Below are positions 46,377-58,996 of a stretch of DNA of 64,000 bases, one piece after another; position 1 is the first letter of the stretch; each line of letters opens with the position of its first letter. The stretch spans positions 1,998,001-2,062,000 of the forward strand of contig CATIUR010000001.1 in NCBI GenBank assembly GCA_949592205.1, read 5' to 3'. The position numbers and the translations under genes were made by a program. The notes beneath the pieces are model-generated. The model did not search any database. It was not told the origin of the DNA and saw nothing but the letters and a program-made list of their open reading frames with translations. This stretch comes from Helichrysum umbraculigerum (lineage: Eukaryota; Streptophyta; Magnoliopsida; Asterales; Asteraceae).

Positions 46377-47037
46377 TGATTGGGTATATACCAATATGCC
46401 GCAGTTTCGTGCCTGCCGAAGCTCCCGAAGCTCCGCCTAATATTAGTAGCTACGTCCGAGAGAATCTTTGACTATAGGCATTCCCAATATTGAACAGTTG
46501 GCAATCCAATCCGTGTCGGGTGCGGAATATCGAGAGAACAAGGATTGACTCTATTGTCCAGCGTATCTCTAGGTGCACCTTCAAAGACGCACCTTATTAC
46601 CCAAAGCGAGTCCTGTAAAAGGACGCACCCTATTGTCCAACGGAACTCCAGGTACACCTTCAAGGATGCACCTTATTACCCAAAGTGAGCCCTATATATG
46701 GGACTCACCTCCTCACTCCTAAGGGGCAGATCATATATACTCTCTCTCTCTCTTACTATACACTATGACCTCTCTCTAGAATCTCTCTCTAGAGCATCAT
46801 CGGAGGTTCTCGGCCTCGTGGCGTACAAACCGTATCTACCTATAACGTAGATACGGGTACCAATTGGGAATCGCCAGCCGATAAGCTCTTAAGCTTCGGC
46901 CCGAGCACCTTCATCCTAACCTATATCTCATGTTTGCAGCAAAGACCAAGCACGGGTGGACGAGACGCAGCTCGTGAGTATCATCCAGAAGAATGTTCTT
47001 AAGCTTCCTCCTGGGGCTGCTGGTTTTTGGTGCAACA
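46377..47037 (+). repeat. 5' LTR of LARD-3
   Basis: TGATTGGGTATATACC...TTTTTGGTGCAACA. Contains a 79-bp tandem duplication in the presumed U3 (units starting 46551 and 46630; CTATTGTCCA, CACCTTCAA, GCACCTTATTACCCAAAG), directly before a TATA-like CCCTATATATGGG (46688-46700). A (CT)n stretch follows. Confidence 0.92.
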
Positions 47038-47058
47038 TTTGGCGCCATCCGTGGGACC
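47038..47058 (+). other. Primer binding site of LARD-3
   Basis: TTTGGCGCCATCCGTGGGAC directly follows the LTR end CAACA. TGGCGCC starts are typical of the Tat/Athila branch of plant gypsy elements. The exact tRNA was not determined. Confidence 0.75.
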
Positions 47059-50000
47059 GAAACAGCTAGTCTCGTGTTCTCAACAGAAAATCTCTTTGGT
47101 TCGGTATATGTTTGTAAGTTCTTACTGCTTATGTAACCAAATTACCATGGAAGGGATGGATAATTTGTAGATGTGGATAAAAAGACTTTATCAGATCTAA
47201 TTTGATTTTATTAAGAAAAACAGGTCTACGCCTAAAGTTACTTACGTTGACTAAATCATTTCATAACGTATGTTTTATGTATTATTTGAGCTGCCTGCTC
47301 TAAAGGGAGAAATGTCAAAAATCAAGATACCATTCATTTAAATGTATCCATGATCTATCCATTCCATAAAGTGGATTATTCCCACTGTATGTTCGAGCAC
47401 AGAGCCACGTATAACTTTGGTAAAAGGAATAAAATGAAAATCTTTTATTTTTACTAAAAGACAAAAGTCTCAATTTTTACTTATAAAAAATTAACTAGCG
47501 ACGAGTTGCAAGCTGTGAATCTAATTGGTTTTACAAAACGATTTATACATGGATTTCTGTGCCTGGCTTATACATGTAACTCCGAGTTGCGAGTTCCGAA
47601 CTCTGAACTCGTTTGATATATAAACCGAGCTCCGAGCTCACCTGATTCACACATCCGATCTCCGGGCTCGTTCCGACATACTACTGGAAATCTCCAAGCT
47701 TCGTGATCGGTCAAAATGCCTCCAAACTCGTTCCGGGATAGCTCCGAGCTCTGGGATCGTTTTGCACTCCGGTTCAAGCTCCGAGCTCCGGGATCGATTT
47801 GCACTCCGGTTCAAGCTCCGAGCTTCGAGTTGGTCCCATTCCGAGACAAAACCGAGCTCCGGACTCGGGCATACGTCCCGGGCTCCAGGCTCGTACATAC
47901 ACTCAAAATGTGATCCGAGCTTAATTATGGCTGTGTTTCTCTGACATTACTCCGAGCTATGAGGTGTGTACTCGTTAGTTACAAGAGCTTCAAGCTCCAT
48001 ACACAAATCGGAGCTGCGTACTCGTTACAAGATCTTCCTGCTCGCTGGTTCAAAATAAGTTCCGAGCTCCGTACTCACTCCGGGCAAAATTCCGTTATGT
48101 CTCCGGGTAGAGCTGTGAAATGCGAGCTCATTCCATCGTTATTCCGCGACGAGCTCCAAGCCCGTTCCATGACGGCTCCTAAATTCCGAGCTCCGTACTG
48201 GTTACCATTATCTAATTACGGATATGGTGAATTCCCGTCAGCCTATACCTTCATATCTTCACCTTTGTCAAGCTTACTCCATGCGTAGCTCATTTCGGAG
48301 CTACATCTTTATTTGAGCTCGCTTTACATGAAGCTTCATTTAAACAGAGCTCACATCCTCTCACGGTGTTCGGAGCTTACTTCATCCGGACCTCGTTATT
48401 CACGAAATGTATCAATTACACAGCTCGTTATCGTCGAAGCTCATACATTCTGAAGTTCCTTGTTGTTGGAGCTCATCCCAATTGAAGCTTGTATGACCAT
48501 TAATTATTTACCAACTTGTCCATTCCGGACCTTCAGGGTCGAAGCTTACCTTCTTGGTCGGAACTTACCTACGCGGTCGGAGCTTATTCTTGGTTGGAGC
48601 TTATTCTATGATAGTAGTTAGTTTTGAAACTCACACTTATCAGTAGTTAAATTATTCCAAAGCCCATATTTTCAAGGCTTGGGCACCTTAGCCAGAGTCT
48701 ATCCCAAATGATGTCAGGACTCGGCGTTGCTTGTTCGACCGCAGCTTATTGTCTAACATGAGTTTGTTTATCCGAAGCACATCTCCTCCGGAGTTGGATC
48801 TTAACCGAGTCGCATTTTAACTGCAATGTGTTTTAACCAGAGCTGTGTTTGATCTGAGTAGTGCTTTCAAAGCCGGAGCTTGTCTCACCCATTGGTAGCT
48901 CATCGTTGACAACACAATTATGAACCTATCTCTTATATACTAACCGAAACTAGTGTTCGAGTACCAGGTTCTGAATCAATCTCATCTTTGAAAGCTTTAT
49001 AGTTGTGTATACCTTCATCTTTAAAAACACACGCTCGTGTTAAAGCTCAGTTTTTCCTCAAAAACCAATAACACACTAAAGTGTATAAGACTTTACTATA
49101 AATTTTTGAGAAAATTCCTTACAAGGGAAAGATTATATATTGTTTTTGTTGAAAAGCTAGTCAATTATTACTCACATTAAAAACATAATCTTGGGTATAA
49201 ACAAGGTATACATCTTTATGAACTTAGATCTACTATATATCTCCATATTTTATATACGTGGCCAACTGTTGGTCGGTATTTGGGCCACAAATAAAACTAT
49301 GTTCACTTCCCAAATTTTGAAAAGTAATAGTTTTGTAACCACCTAAGAACGCTTATGGGCTAGATGAATCTACACTTCAGTCGCAGCTGAGGTTATACCG
49401 CCCAGATGCATCCACCTTAAAGTCGCACCTTAAGTCACACAAGTGGCTATGCCGTCGAAATAAATCTACACCTCCGTCGCACCTTTGACTATACTCCCCT
49501 GATGCATCTATCCTAAAGTCTCATCTGTGGTTATACCGCCCAGATACATCTATGCTTCACTCGCACCTGCGCAAAGAAGCTCAACCTCACTTTTTCGGGT
49601 CTCAAAGAATCACATGTCACTAGTTACCACAATAACTCAAATCGTTTTCTCTTTCACAAAGGTTTTCTTTTTCACAAACGAGTTCGGTTGGCCTACCGTT
49701 TAGCTGTAGCCGAGTCTTAACCAGCCGAAGCTCGTACAATGACAGATGTATCTTAAAGTTACGATTAACGCATAAGAAGCTCATATAAAATCGAAGCTTA
49801 CTCTGAAGCTTGTCTTGGCCAGAGGCCGAAGCTATCACAAAGACCGTCCTTACCGGAACTCACTTCGAATTGCCGAAGTTGCACGAATGTCTGAAGCTGG
49901 ATGCACCTTTACATCCAAAGTTCATCCCTTTGGAGCTGAGGTTTAGGCAACCAGCTCGCCGAAGCTCACTCCCCGCAGAAGGTCTTGCAAATGTTCATAA

Positions 50001-52399
50001 GTTAAACTTTCGTTGCCTAAAACTGTAATAAACCATTAGATGGAAGTTACTATCCTGAACACACAGTATGAAGCTCCCCACCTCGATCTTGCAATCCGAA
50101 TCTCATCTTAATTGGAGCTCATTTTAAAGTTTATCACGTTTTTATCCGGATCCTAATCCTCACATTCAATCCTAACTTAATAGGACATCGTCTTGTAAGA
50201 ACCAATTCCGACATTTGATTCAATCGGAGCTTGTCTCACTGTGATAAGAGCTAATTTCAACCTTATCCAAAGCTACCTTCCGGAGCATATGATTCGAAGT
50301 TTAGCTCATTCGAAGCTTATCGTTTAGCTCGGAGCTCCATCTCGATCAGATCTCGTTTCAATAGGAGACGCTTCTTTCCTATAGCTTATTTTGAACTCCA
50401 TGTTACCATGAACTTACTCTGGAACAACATTTAAAAAGGTGCCACATCTTAAACAAATCACGTTAACATAAGCTGCAGTTTAAATGACGCTTCATCTTAA
50501 CAGGAGTTGCACCTTACCGGGAGTTACGTTATTTGAAGCTCGTATTTTAGAAATTTGCTTACCTTAACTAGGGCTTATCTTTTTCGAGGCTTAGTCCGCA
50601 GCTCGTGTTGAACAGATCTAACTCTGAACGTCGTGCTCTTCCTAGATCAACCTACTTGTATTACAACCTTCGGTTTACAACTTTCTTTCCTGACTTACGG
50701 TCTCGAACCTTCCTGGTTCACTTTCCCGATGCTAATATTTTATGAACTTCTATCAAGGGACCTCCGTCCGACATTTACCTCCGGATACTGACCTCCGGTG
50801 CTACTCAAATCACATCACATGTTCCTTATACTCATGTTCCATCTAGTAAGGATGGAACTCATGTTTCATCTATCGATTGGCAATAGGATGTAACTTATGT
50901 TTCATCCAACAACACAACAAAGAATGAAACCCATGTTTCATTTGGCGATGATCCAAAAGGATCGAACTCGCGTCCCATGACTGATACTATGGAATCACTT
51001 ATGTAATATAATCTAGCATCATATTTATTGAATGCATATCACGCTAGATTGGGGGATAACACTGGTATGACACCGCTTATGAGTAAACTGTTTGCGTTAA
51101 ATAAATGTGACATACGCATACAAATACTACTCCATTAAACATCGTGGTTGAGCAACTTCTATACGCAGCTCTGTACACGCGATGTACACATGATCCTGCT
51201 TGGTTCCATTGGTTGAGCAACCCCTCGAATTAGCTCAGTTCCACGGCATACACATATTCTATGGATTGAGCAACTGCTCTAACTAGCTCCATGTTTTAGG
51301 CAATGGCCTCGACACTCACGGGTTACATTTATCGCCCTAATTAGACCAAGCGTAGGCCAACGGACGATCTCCGATGGTCGGACGTATTACCACAAGCGTA
51401 CTATACGCACACGATCGATATATTCTCGTAAACACATGGTTCGGGTCACTTTACTAAAAAACGTAGCTTCGGTAGTGATGCTTACTGAAACATACACCAG
51501 CGTCCATCTAACGCGGAGGGCACCAATCTCAGAAAGTGTTACATGTAAAACAAATATAAAACTTTCTTCTTGTATACGATATGGTACGATGCGTCGTTTG
51601 ATATTTATTGATGAATATTTATCAAACACATTTTCACAAGAAGCTAGGTGTTGTTATTACTTTAACATCTTTCAAACTTATCTCGCTGATCACGGGATAA
51701 TAAGCTGGCAAAGTCGAAAGTTCCTTCGTGCAGTAATATACCTATGGCATAAGCCTAAGTATCAATGGTTGAACACCCATTCAAAAGAATACGTTCTATA
51801 CATACGTGTATATACATTCAAGATATCTAAACAAGTAAGTCATGCATGTAAAGGAACAAGCAAAAATGGCATAATAAAAAGAGAGAAAAAGTGAAAGCGC
51901 TGCATAACAAAGGTGCATCATGAGCACCTCAAAAAGTAGCAAATTGTTCATTGCGGATCCAAAAGAAAGATACAGCTCACACGCCACACCATCAAAACAT
52001 ACATAAACAAACAGCGACAAACACCTTCACCTGACCTACGAGATGGAAGTGCGGAGGTCAAAAACATTCATATATAGTCTAGCACACGTACGTTAAAACG
52101 AACGTACACTAGACTGGGGGACATGATCGGGTATATGCTATTAGCCGCAGCTAATGGCACCCGACGAACTAAAAGTGACACGAAGAAGGTCCGGAGAGGA
52201 GAATCTTGGACCAACGCGGTTTCCTAGGATTAGACATCTGGTAGAAGATGCTTAAGAATATCGAGGAGGCGCGTTAAGGTATTGTCACGTCAAATCATAA
52301 TTAGAACATCATGTCCCCAAGAGGACGAAGGTACACACAACCGAAAGTAGCAAGTGTTAGTTTTAGTCTATAATACATGCATCTACAATGCATATACAC
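47059..52399 (+). mobile_element. Internal domain of LARD-3, repeat-rich and non-coding
   Basis: From about 47570 to 50400 the sequence is saturated with GAGCTC, CCGAGCTCC and GAAGCTC/GAGCTT words; locally they form clean tandems (TTTGCACTCCGGTTCAAG at about 47760-47820, twice). 49370-49570 repeats TCGCACCT/GGTTATACCGCCCAGAT. 50800-50960 repeats CATGTTTCATC. 51145-51280 repeats GGTTGAGCAAC. 51436-51894 holds a 152-codon ORF without a recognisable domain. PPT-like TAGAYTGGGGGA copies occur at about 51045 and 52110. Confidence 0.8.
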
Positions 52400-52413
52400 T
52401 AGACTGGGGGACA
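52400..52413 (+). other. Polypurine tract of LARD-3
   Basis: TAGACTGGGGGACA directly before the right LTR start TGATTGGG. Confidence 0.8.
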
Positions 52414-53070
52414 TGATTGGGTATATACCAATATGCCGCAGCTTCGTGCCTGCCGAAGCTCCCGAAGCTCCGCCTAATATTAGTAGCTACGTCCGAGAGA
52501 ATCTTTGACTATAGGCATTCCCAATAATGAACAGTTGGCAATCCAATCCGTGTCGGGTGCGGAATATCGAGAGAACAAGGATTGACTCTATTGTCCAGCG
52601 TATCTCTAGGCGCACCTTCAAAGACGCACCTTATTACCCAAAGCGAGTCATGTAAAAGGACGCACCCTATTGTCCAACGGAACTCCAGGTACACCTTCAA
52701 GGATGCACCTTATTACCCAAAGTGAGCCCTATATATGGGACTCACCTCCTCACTCCTAAGGGGCAGATCATATATACTCTCTCTCTTACTATACACTATG
52801 ACCTCTCTCTAGAATCTCTCTCTAGAGCATCATCGGAGGTTCTCGACCTCGTGGCGTACAAACCGTATCTACCTATAACATAGATACGGGTACCAATTGG
52901 GAATCGCCAGCCGATAAGCTCTTAAGCTTCGGCCCGAGCACCTTCATCCTAACATATATCTCATGTTTGCAGCAAAGACCAAGCACGGGTGGACGAGACG
53001 CAGCTCGTGAGTATCATCCAGAAGAAGGTTCTTAAACTTCGTCATGGGGCTGCTGGTTTTTGGTGCAACA
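52414..53070 (+). repeat. 3' LTR of LARD-3
   Basis: 657 bp; matches 46377-47037 with about 11 substitutions and a shorter (CT)n run. Confidence 0.92.
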
Positions 53071-53733
53071 GTGAGCATGAATATCAGCACCCCGTAATCG
53101 TACCTCCTTTTTATATGAGGAACAAATCTTGAAAAAGTAGCAGCCACAACTACAAATAAAAAATGTCACAATTAGTGTCATATTAATTACACGCAGAACA
53201 CAAAATTTTGATTTCTTAGTTATGAATTAACACTTTTACCTAAAAAAAAGACAAGACATCCAAGAACAATGGGTTCCACCTTCGGTGAAAATAAGCCAGG
53301 CAAGTATTTGGTCCCAACGCCTAATACACCAGCTAGTAAAGTGGCTAAACCTCTATTCATACCCTTGCTTAATGTGGCACCTACATTAGTATCAAAATGA
53401 AACAAAAACTGTTAGATAATTGCAGGAAGCATAAATGAAAATACTTGATCGAAATGTGTTTGAAGTGTTGATGAAATAATTTAAGAACTCACCTGCTGTG
53501 TACTCGAAGACTACCACAACAGTCAAGATAGCCCAAATGCCTGCATCACCCATTCCTTTATATAATGGTGTAAGATAATAAACCATGGAGACCAATGTGA
53601 TTGCTAATGCCACCTTGAACGAGTGCACAATTCTTCTTAGATCATCTCTTCTGAGATTTTTTATTCTCTTGATGAAATCGACAATCACATGAGCTCTCAT
53701 TTTCAAAGATGAAGGCTTGATGGTGCTCTCCAT

Positions 53734-53880
53734 GGATATATGTAAAGAAAGAGGTGAGGATTAAATTAAGAGAGGTTTTCCTGTGGAATGAATGTGCAGG
53801 TGGTGACATATATATAAGGCAAGGAGTGTTCATGGCATGCCACATTTACAATTGTATATAGTGGAGTTGGATGCTCAGGT
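53734..53880 (-). promoter_or_regulatory. ALMT promoter and leader
   Basis: A TATA-like TTATATATATG on the minus strand (53808-53818) sits about 80 bp before the ATG at 53733. The remaining leader is short and looks normal. Confidence 0.55.
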
Positions 53881-55140
53881 GGGAAACCATTATTTATTGT
53901 GTTTTAGTACTTTAGATGTACGTATCAAATTAATTAAGGTTCACATTTAGAGCCATCCCCATTTGTATTTAATTACTATTATAAGCATGAGTGATTAATT
54001 CTTGCTTCTCCTAAAGAAAAGCTAGAACACACTCTAATTAATCTGTATTTAATTACTTTTATAAGCATGTCACGATTCAATAAACTGATCGAGACATTAG
54101 ACGCTGGGCAAAGGGGTACAAAAAACAGAAATACAATAGATATAAGCAAAACAGTGAAACAAATAACATTTTACTTACATGCCCCCATTGAACTGCAGCT
54201 CCATTGAAGCCAATCCTGTGAGGAATGCAAATGCCCACTGCTGATTCAAATAAACAAAAGTGTTGCAGTAAATATATAGCTCGATCGTCTCGTCAAGTCT
54301 AACATGGGAATCGGAATAGTTGTAGCGCCCCGTGCATCATATCAAATATATATGTGTACTTTAATACTGATGTACGTCTCAATGTACATGGGACTTCGAT
54401 GAACGTACAAAAAGTATGAATTGAATCAAAAAAGTTGTCATTGTCCCAGAGACAAAAATAGAGAAAGTGGAAGAGAAAAATGGAGGAGGCCAAACAATAT
54501 CGATCTGGTAGATTAGTGGAGATGGTGCAGTGTATTCCACTGTTGAGCCCCTACGTAATAGTAATATTTTTTTATTTATTTGGTTAATACAACTTAATTG
54601 CCTTCTTCATTTGTTTTTTACGTACTAGCTACACACATTATTAGTCTTTACTTCCCGAGCTTGATTTTCAAGGGTTTTGATGCCATGTAAGCTATTTTCA
54701 AGGGTCAGGCTCATTTTTATACGATATATATATATATATATCTAATTTTTATAGATATATAGTTGTTATTAACTAACGTTGTTAATCAATCACGTTTCAA
54801 CGGGAACATGAAGTTTTCAATGTTGAATGTACCGATAATTTAATGTCTATTGATCTATCGTGGTTCTGTCTTTACGGTCCATCAAACGAGTACAAAAAGT
54901 TAATTTATTAATACTATGTAAATAGTTTTTACTATTCTATCATCTTAGTTATTCTATCATCTTACTTATTTATTTTGTAAAGATCGTCTACTTAACTATC
55001 AAAGTAAATAGTTAGATTAAAAAATTGCTAGATCAATCTTTATATAAACTTTCAATTAGTACAATTCTAGGTTGCAATTCTAGTCGAGTTAAATTAGAGG
55101 TTTAATATTTCAGGTCCAATATTCAAAACCTAAACTCAAA
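53881..55140. other. Intergenic stretch with one exon-like scrap
   Basis: No gene supported. On the minus strand about 54175-54240 reads WAFAFLTGLASMELQFNGGM between an AATCAGCAG acceptor-like and a GTAAGT donor-like sequence; I do not recognise it. A (TA)n run lies near 54726-54742. Confidence 0.35.
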
Positions 55141-55501
55141 TCTCTTTAATATATTATAATAGAGTGGTTATTAGGTTGTCATTTTTAATTTAAGCAACTC
55201 TAATCTAATCTCAACCCTCCATTGATTAACCATTTTAAATCTAAACCCTTAATAATCTCCCATGTAAATGACAACCTAAATAGTAATTATGTATTCCTCA
55301 AAAGTCATAATCTTTCTTTCATCTTACTAATTAATTAATAATTTAATTTAATTTAGGTTAATAATTTAAGTAAATTTTAAAAAACCGTCAATAAAATAAA
55401 AACAAAGAAAAAACGTGACCTACCCTCTCCGCATTCTTCTTCTTTCTAATCTTTCTTCGCTAAAACCTTTAACATACTTTTATGAAACCCTAACAATTTG
55501 A

Positions 55502-55624
55502 ATGCCGGACAATAACAGTAAGCCGAAAAGAAACCATCCATCCTCACCACCCAACCTTGAAACCCTAGAACCCTACCACCCTATTTCACTCGCTCCTTCA
55601 TATGAAGAAGAAATTAAACCCTAG
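55502..55624 (+). pseudogene. Short ORF in the Helitron, cut by a 56-bp tandem duplication
   Basis: Starts MPDNNSKPKRNHPSSPPNLE and ends after 40 residues at TAG 55622-55624. The stop lies just inside the second copy of a tandem repeat (55561-55616 and 55617-55675, second copy with an additional GAA). Since 56 is not a multiple of three, the duplication itself shifts the frame into the stop. The preceding CT-rich leader (about 55430-55490) looks like a plant 5' UTR. No recognised family; probably a captured gene 5' end. Confidence 0.5.
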
Positions 55625-56724
55625 AACCCTACCACCCTATTTCACTCGCTCCTTCATATGAAGAAGAAGAAATTACTAAGTCCGATGATGATGTTCACGA
55701 TGGTCTTGCGAATTTGAATGGATGTTGCATGAAAATCGTTGGGACTGATTGAATTTACATGAGGATAGCGATGGTTTCCTGTTCATATGGTATGTTGGTG
55801 ATGCTAAAATCTTGATTGTTTAATTAGTTACGTTTTGTCATTAATTTAGGATGATTTTGATTTTATAATCTGCTGGTGATTTTTGTTCATACTTGAAATA
55901 GTGTATTAAGTGAATGGGCAGATTTATGGTAGAAATTTAGATGGATAGTAGTACTGTTCATAGTGATTATATTTATGAAAGTTTTTTTTATGTGTGTTTA
56001 TTGGGATATTACTTTTGTTTGCTGTGTTTATGTATACTTTAATTAGGAAGCTTAAATGTGATCAATTACACTATCTTTAATTTGAGGCCAAAGCACAAAA
56101 TTTTCATTGTAAATAATGTCAGCATTTGTTCAAAATATTCACTGAAATGGTTAGCCCTATGTGCTGATATTAGATCCAGGTACTGATATTTATCATACAC
56201 ATGTCTATATATATAACGCTATTCTTATCCTCTTCCAAGGTTAAGAATACTGAAACTTATGGGCATGTATCAGTGTTAGCATTAGCCCTATATATATGAA
56301 ACTTTTACATTGGGTTGGCATTAACTTTTATTGGTGGGTTTAAGATTTTTTTTTTTAATGTTTAAGTAAGAAACAATAATATTTGTTACCGGTGGCAAAA
56401 TGGGCGGGTTGTGAACTATAGATAATGGACAATGTAATTGCAACTAGGCTGCAACTGGAGTGTCTAATGTTGGTGATTTAAAACAACTCGATCTATCTCA
56501 AAAGTTTTCGTCTGCCTCAACTTTGTTTTTTACGTGTAACCTTATCGATCTGCTGGGTTCGATCTTGGATAAATGTCGAAATTTGGACTCTATGTAGTTT
56601 ATATTGCTAGGTTTCATGAAGGAAAAATAAAACCGATTCTATGTGGTTGATAAAGTTAAATGAGTAAATTTGATTATGATTGTTTTGTTTGTAGGTTTAA
56701 GGTAACAAATTTTGTTTGTATGGT

Positions 56725-58996
56725 GGAGGTGCCCCTTCAAGTAGATTGGTAAGATCGGCATGTACCTGATCTTTAGCATTGAGTTCGGTCCCTGTCAAGC
56801 TTATACATCTATGTATATTGGAGTCCCGATCGCTGTTGACATTGGTGAGATGAAGCTTTGTAATGCATATTTTACATAGATATAATTTTTATTTTCAAGT
56901 TTAAATTTGGAATATAAATTCTCATTCTTTTCATGTCAATTTCTTTGTTTTTGATTTCAAATTCTTAAACCTGGGTTCGAAACAAGAAGTTTTTTTTTAT
57001 CGACTTCACTACGCAATCATGGTACTCATGTTATATTCTTTTCTTCATTTTGCCTTCTTATTAGATGCTGCTTATAATTTCCCACTACACAAATTCCATA
57101 TCAGGTAAGGGACTACAAGATGATATGTATAGTGAGGATGGAATCGCACTATTGTGTGGGACTCGACTATATTTCAGGATATCTCAGGTTGGTTGTCATT
57201 GATTTCACTTTGTTCGAATTTCAACCTATGATCAAACATACTTTATTTTATGTTCATTCATTGGTAATTGCTACACATTCACATTGTTAGAATAGGTTAG
57301 CCACTTCTATTTTAGATTATATTTTTAGGGAACGTTGGCCGAAATATTTTTCATTTACATGCCGTTTCTTATCAAGTTTTTTGTTTCTTGTCTAGAAACA
57401 TGAGTTCTAAATGGAATTATTGATCATGGTAGCTGAGCTATTAATGTTTATGACAGAGTTGGCTGCCTCAGGTGATTTATTTACCCATTTGTATACATGG
57501 GCCATGTTATTAGTCTAATCTTTGTGAGATGAGGAACTTATTGATTTTCGTAAACCTTCTGCTTATTTTCAAGACCTATATACAGTAATCTGCCTGTTTA
57601 TAACACAGTTGTTGTTTTGACTATCACGTGGTCGTTTGTGTAACCGGTGAAAACAGACTCGTGTCAGACTATGTATCTTTTTGGTAACAATTAAAACGGG
57701 CCGAGTCCGTGTTGAACTGAAAATAATGTTGCTCAATATTTAAAAAAAATTAAACACTAAATGTGCCAAATTTGATAATATTTATCATACTTAAATAATA
57801 ATGCTTTATGCATTAAAATACAATTTGGTTGCTTTTTAAGCTTCTTGCCCCGTTCACATTTAGCTACATATTTACTGTAGACTCAAAAGAAACTGGAATT
57901 TTACTAAAGAACGACACAGGGTAAATGGAAAGATTGGGTAAAGATGTGTAAGTCTTTGGCAAGGGTCAAATAAATTGGGTTGATCCGGTCAACTTTTGGC
58001 AACTCTTTTCTTTTAGCACTACTACTAAGGTTGTTCTCTAAAGTCTTTTACGTTATGTCATTTGATTGTCTTTTTTTCAAATTCATATAGATTAGTAATC
58101 TTATCTGATGATTATTGTTCACTTGTAACAGATTTACATACAGTTTAAAGAACCTTCTGATATCACCAAATTATGACAGAAATGAGAATGGAACTTAAAG
58201 GTGAAGATAATATGAAAATGCTCATTGCGAATTTTTCTACTTGGAGAACCTAAATTAGGTAAAAGCTTTTGGATAAGACAACTAAATAATTATACTTTCT
58301 AAGTGGCAGTTCTGACCCATTAATAACAGACCTCTTGAAATAAAAATGTACAAGAAGGTGTTTGGGGCAATCCAACCTGACCTGGCCCAACCCGTTTCAA
58401 TTGTACAAAGATTACACAGTTGATCAGCTACTCAAATTCTCAACCACCGGATTAGTGCGTTCGACCACCTCAATTTAAGTCTTAAATATTCCCTTGCCGG
58501 ACCGAAATTAATATCAAACCATCGATTGACCAGTTAAGGGACCTTATTAAAGGCAATAAAGGACCAAGTGGGTCGATAGTGAGCCTTACACTTACTGGAA
58601 AGACAATCCATGTGCTGCTTAACACTAGAAAGATCTAAATGCAATGTTTCTCACACATGGGACTGAAATGCCCGTCTTTATATTCAGGTTTTGTTGATCA
58701 TGTTCAAGATGCAAAAGTTTCAGCTAGGAAACCATAGGAATATTCATTTTTGAATGTTTTGTTACTGTTCTGCAATTTAGTAATTTTTTCTATGGTTTAT
58801 GGTAATTATTAAACATGGTCAATCTCGATATACATTCTAACATATTGTTATTTTGCTATATATATATTAATTTGATGTATAAATTTCTTGATGCTGATAT
58901 TTTATTTTGCTATTGTATTAACTTTTGCAGTGATCCACATCGTCAAGAAGTATCACGCTGATATTCTTAATACCAACGTTCTCTTGATTCTAGGTA
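56725..58996 (+). other. Exon-like open pieces in the Helitron
   Basis: Three pieces end at donor-like sites. About 56757-56845: IGMYLIFSIEFGPCQAYTSM then YIGVPIAVDI, followed by GTGAGA. About 57105-57188: RDYKMICIVRMESHYCVGLD then YISGYL, followed by GTTGGT. About 58931-58994: after TTTTGCAG, VIHIVKKYHADILNTNVLLI, followed by GTAAAT. None matches a family I know. They could be captured exons or chance. Confidence 0.3.

Larger units (their letters stand above)
46377..53070 (+). mobile_element. LARD-3: non-coding LTR retrotransposon in ALMT exon 3 (6694 bp)
   Basis: LTRs 46377-47037 (661 bp) and 52414-53070 (657 bp). Perfect 5-bp target duplication GTGAG at 46372-46376 and 53071-53075. Orientation plus: a primer-site-like TTTGGCGCCATCCGTGGGAC follows the left LTR and a polypurine stretch AGACTGGGGGAC precedes the right LTR. 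Both motifs resemble the Tat/Ogre/Retand group of Ty3/gypsy elements (inference). No gag or pol motif is present in 5.4 kb. About 11 substitutions separate the LTRs by eye (about 1.7%). Confidence 0.92.
44671..53733 (-). pseudogene. Aluminium-activated malate transporter (ALMT) family, disrupted
   Basis: Six exons on the minus strand: 53493-53733, 53240-53380, exon 3 split as 53071-53149 and 46178-46376, 45927-46054, 45695-45838, 44671-45135. ALMTs are plasma- or vacuolar-membrane anion channels for malate. Seen: FKVALAITLVSMVYYLTPLY and GIWAILTVVVVFEYTAG (exon 1); ATLSKGMNRGLATLLAGVLG (exon 2); RFVPHIKRRYDYGVLIFMLT (exon 3); AGEDLHSLIVYNLEKLASFF; WEPGHGKF with HPWKQY (exon 5, the family's WEP motif); CRKAVAEANIALQ (exon 6). 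Damage: LARD-3 inserted in exon 3 after LIFMLT; TAG at 46242-46244 where the family has Trp (CPV-stop-AGEDLH); TGA at 45749-45751 where the family has Arg (VLT-stop-QCAY); the exon 5 donor reads CAATTACG instead of CAGGT. The first exons are clean. The gag-only element inserted about 50 bp past the stop. Confidence 0.95.

Noticed and set aside
51436..51894. 152-codon ORF in LARD-3
   Set aside because: No domain, no codon pattern, and overlapping ORFs on the other strand. Kept only as a remark in the internal domain entry.
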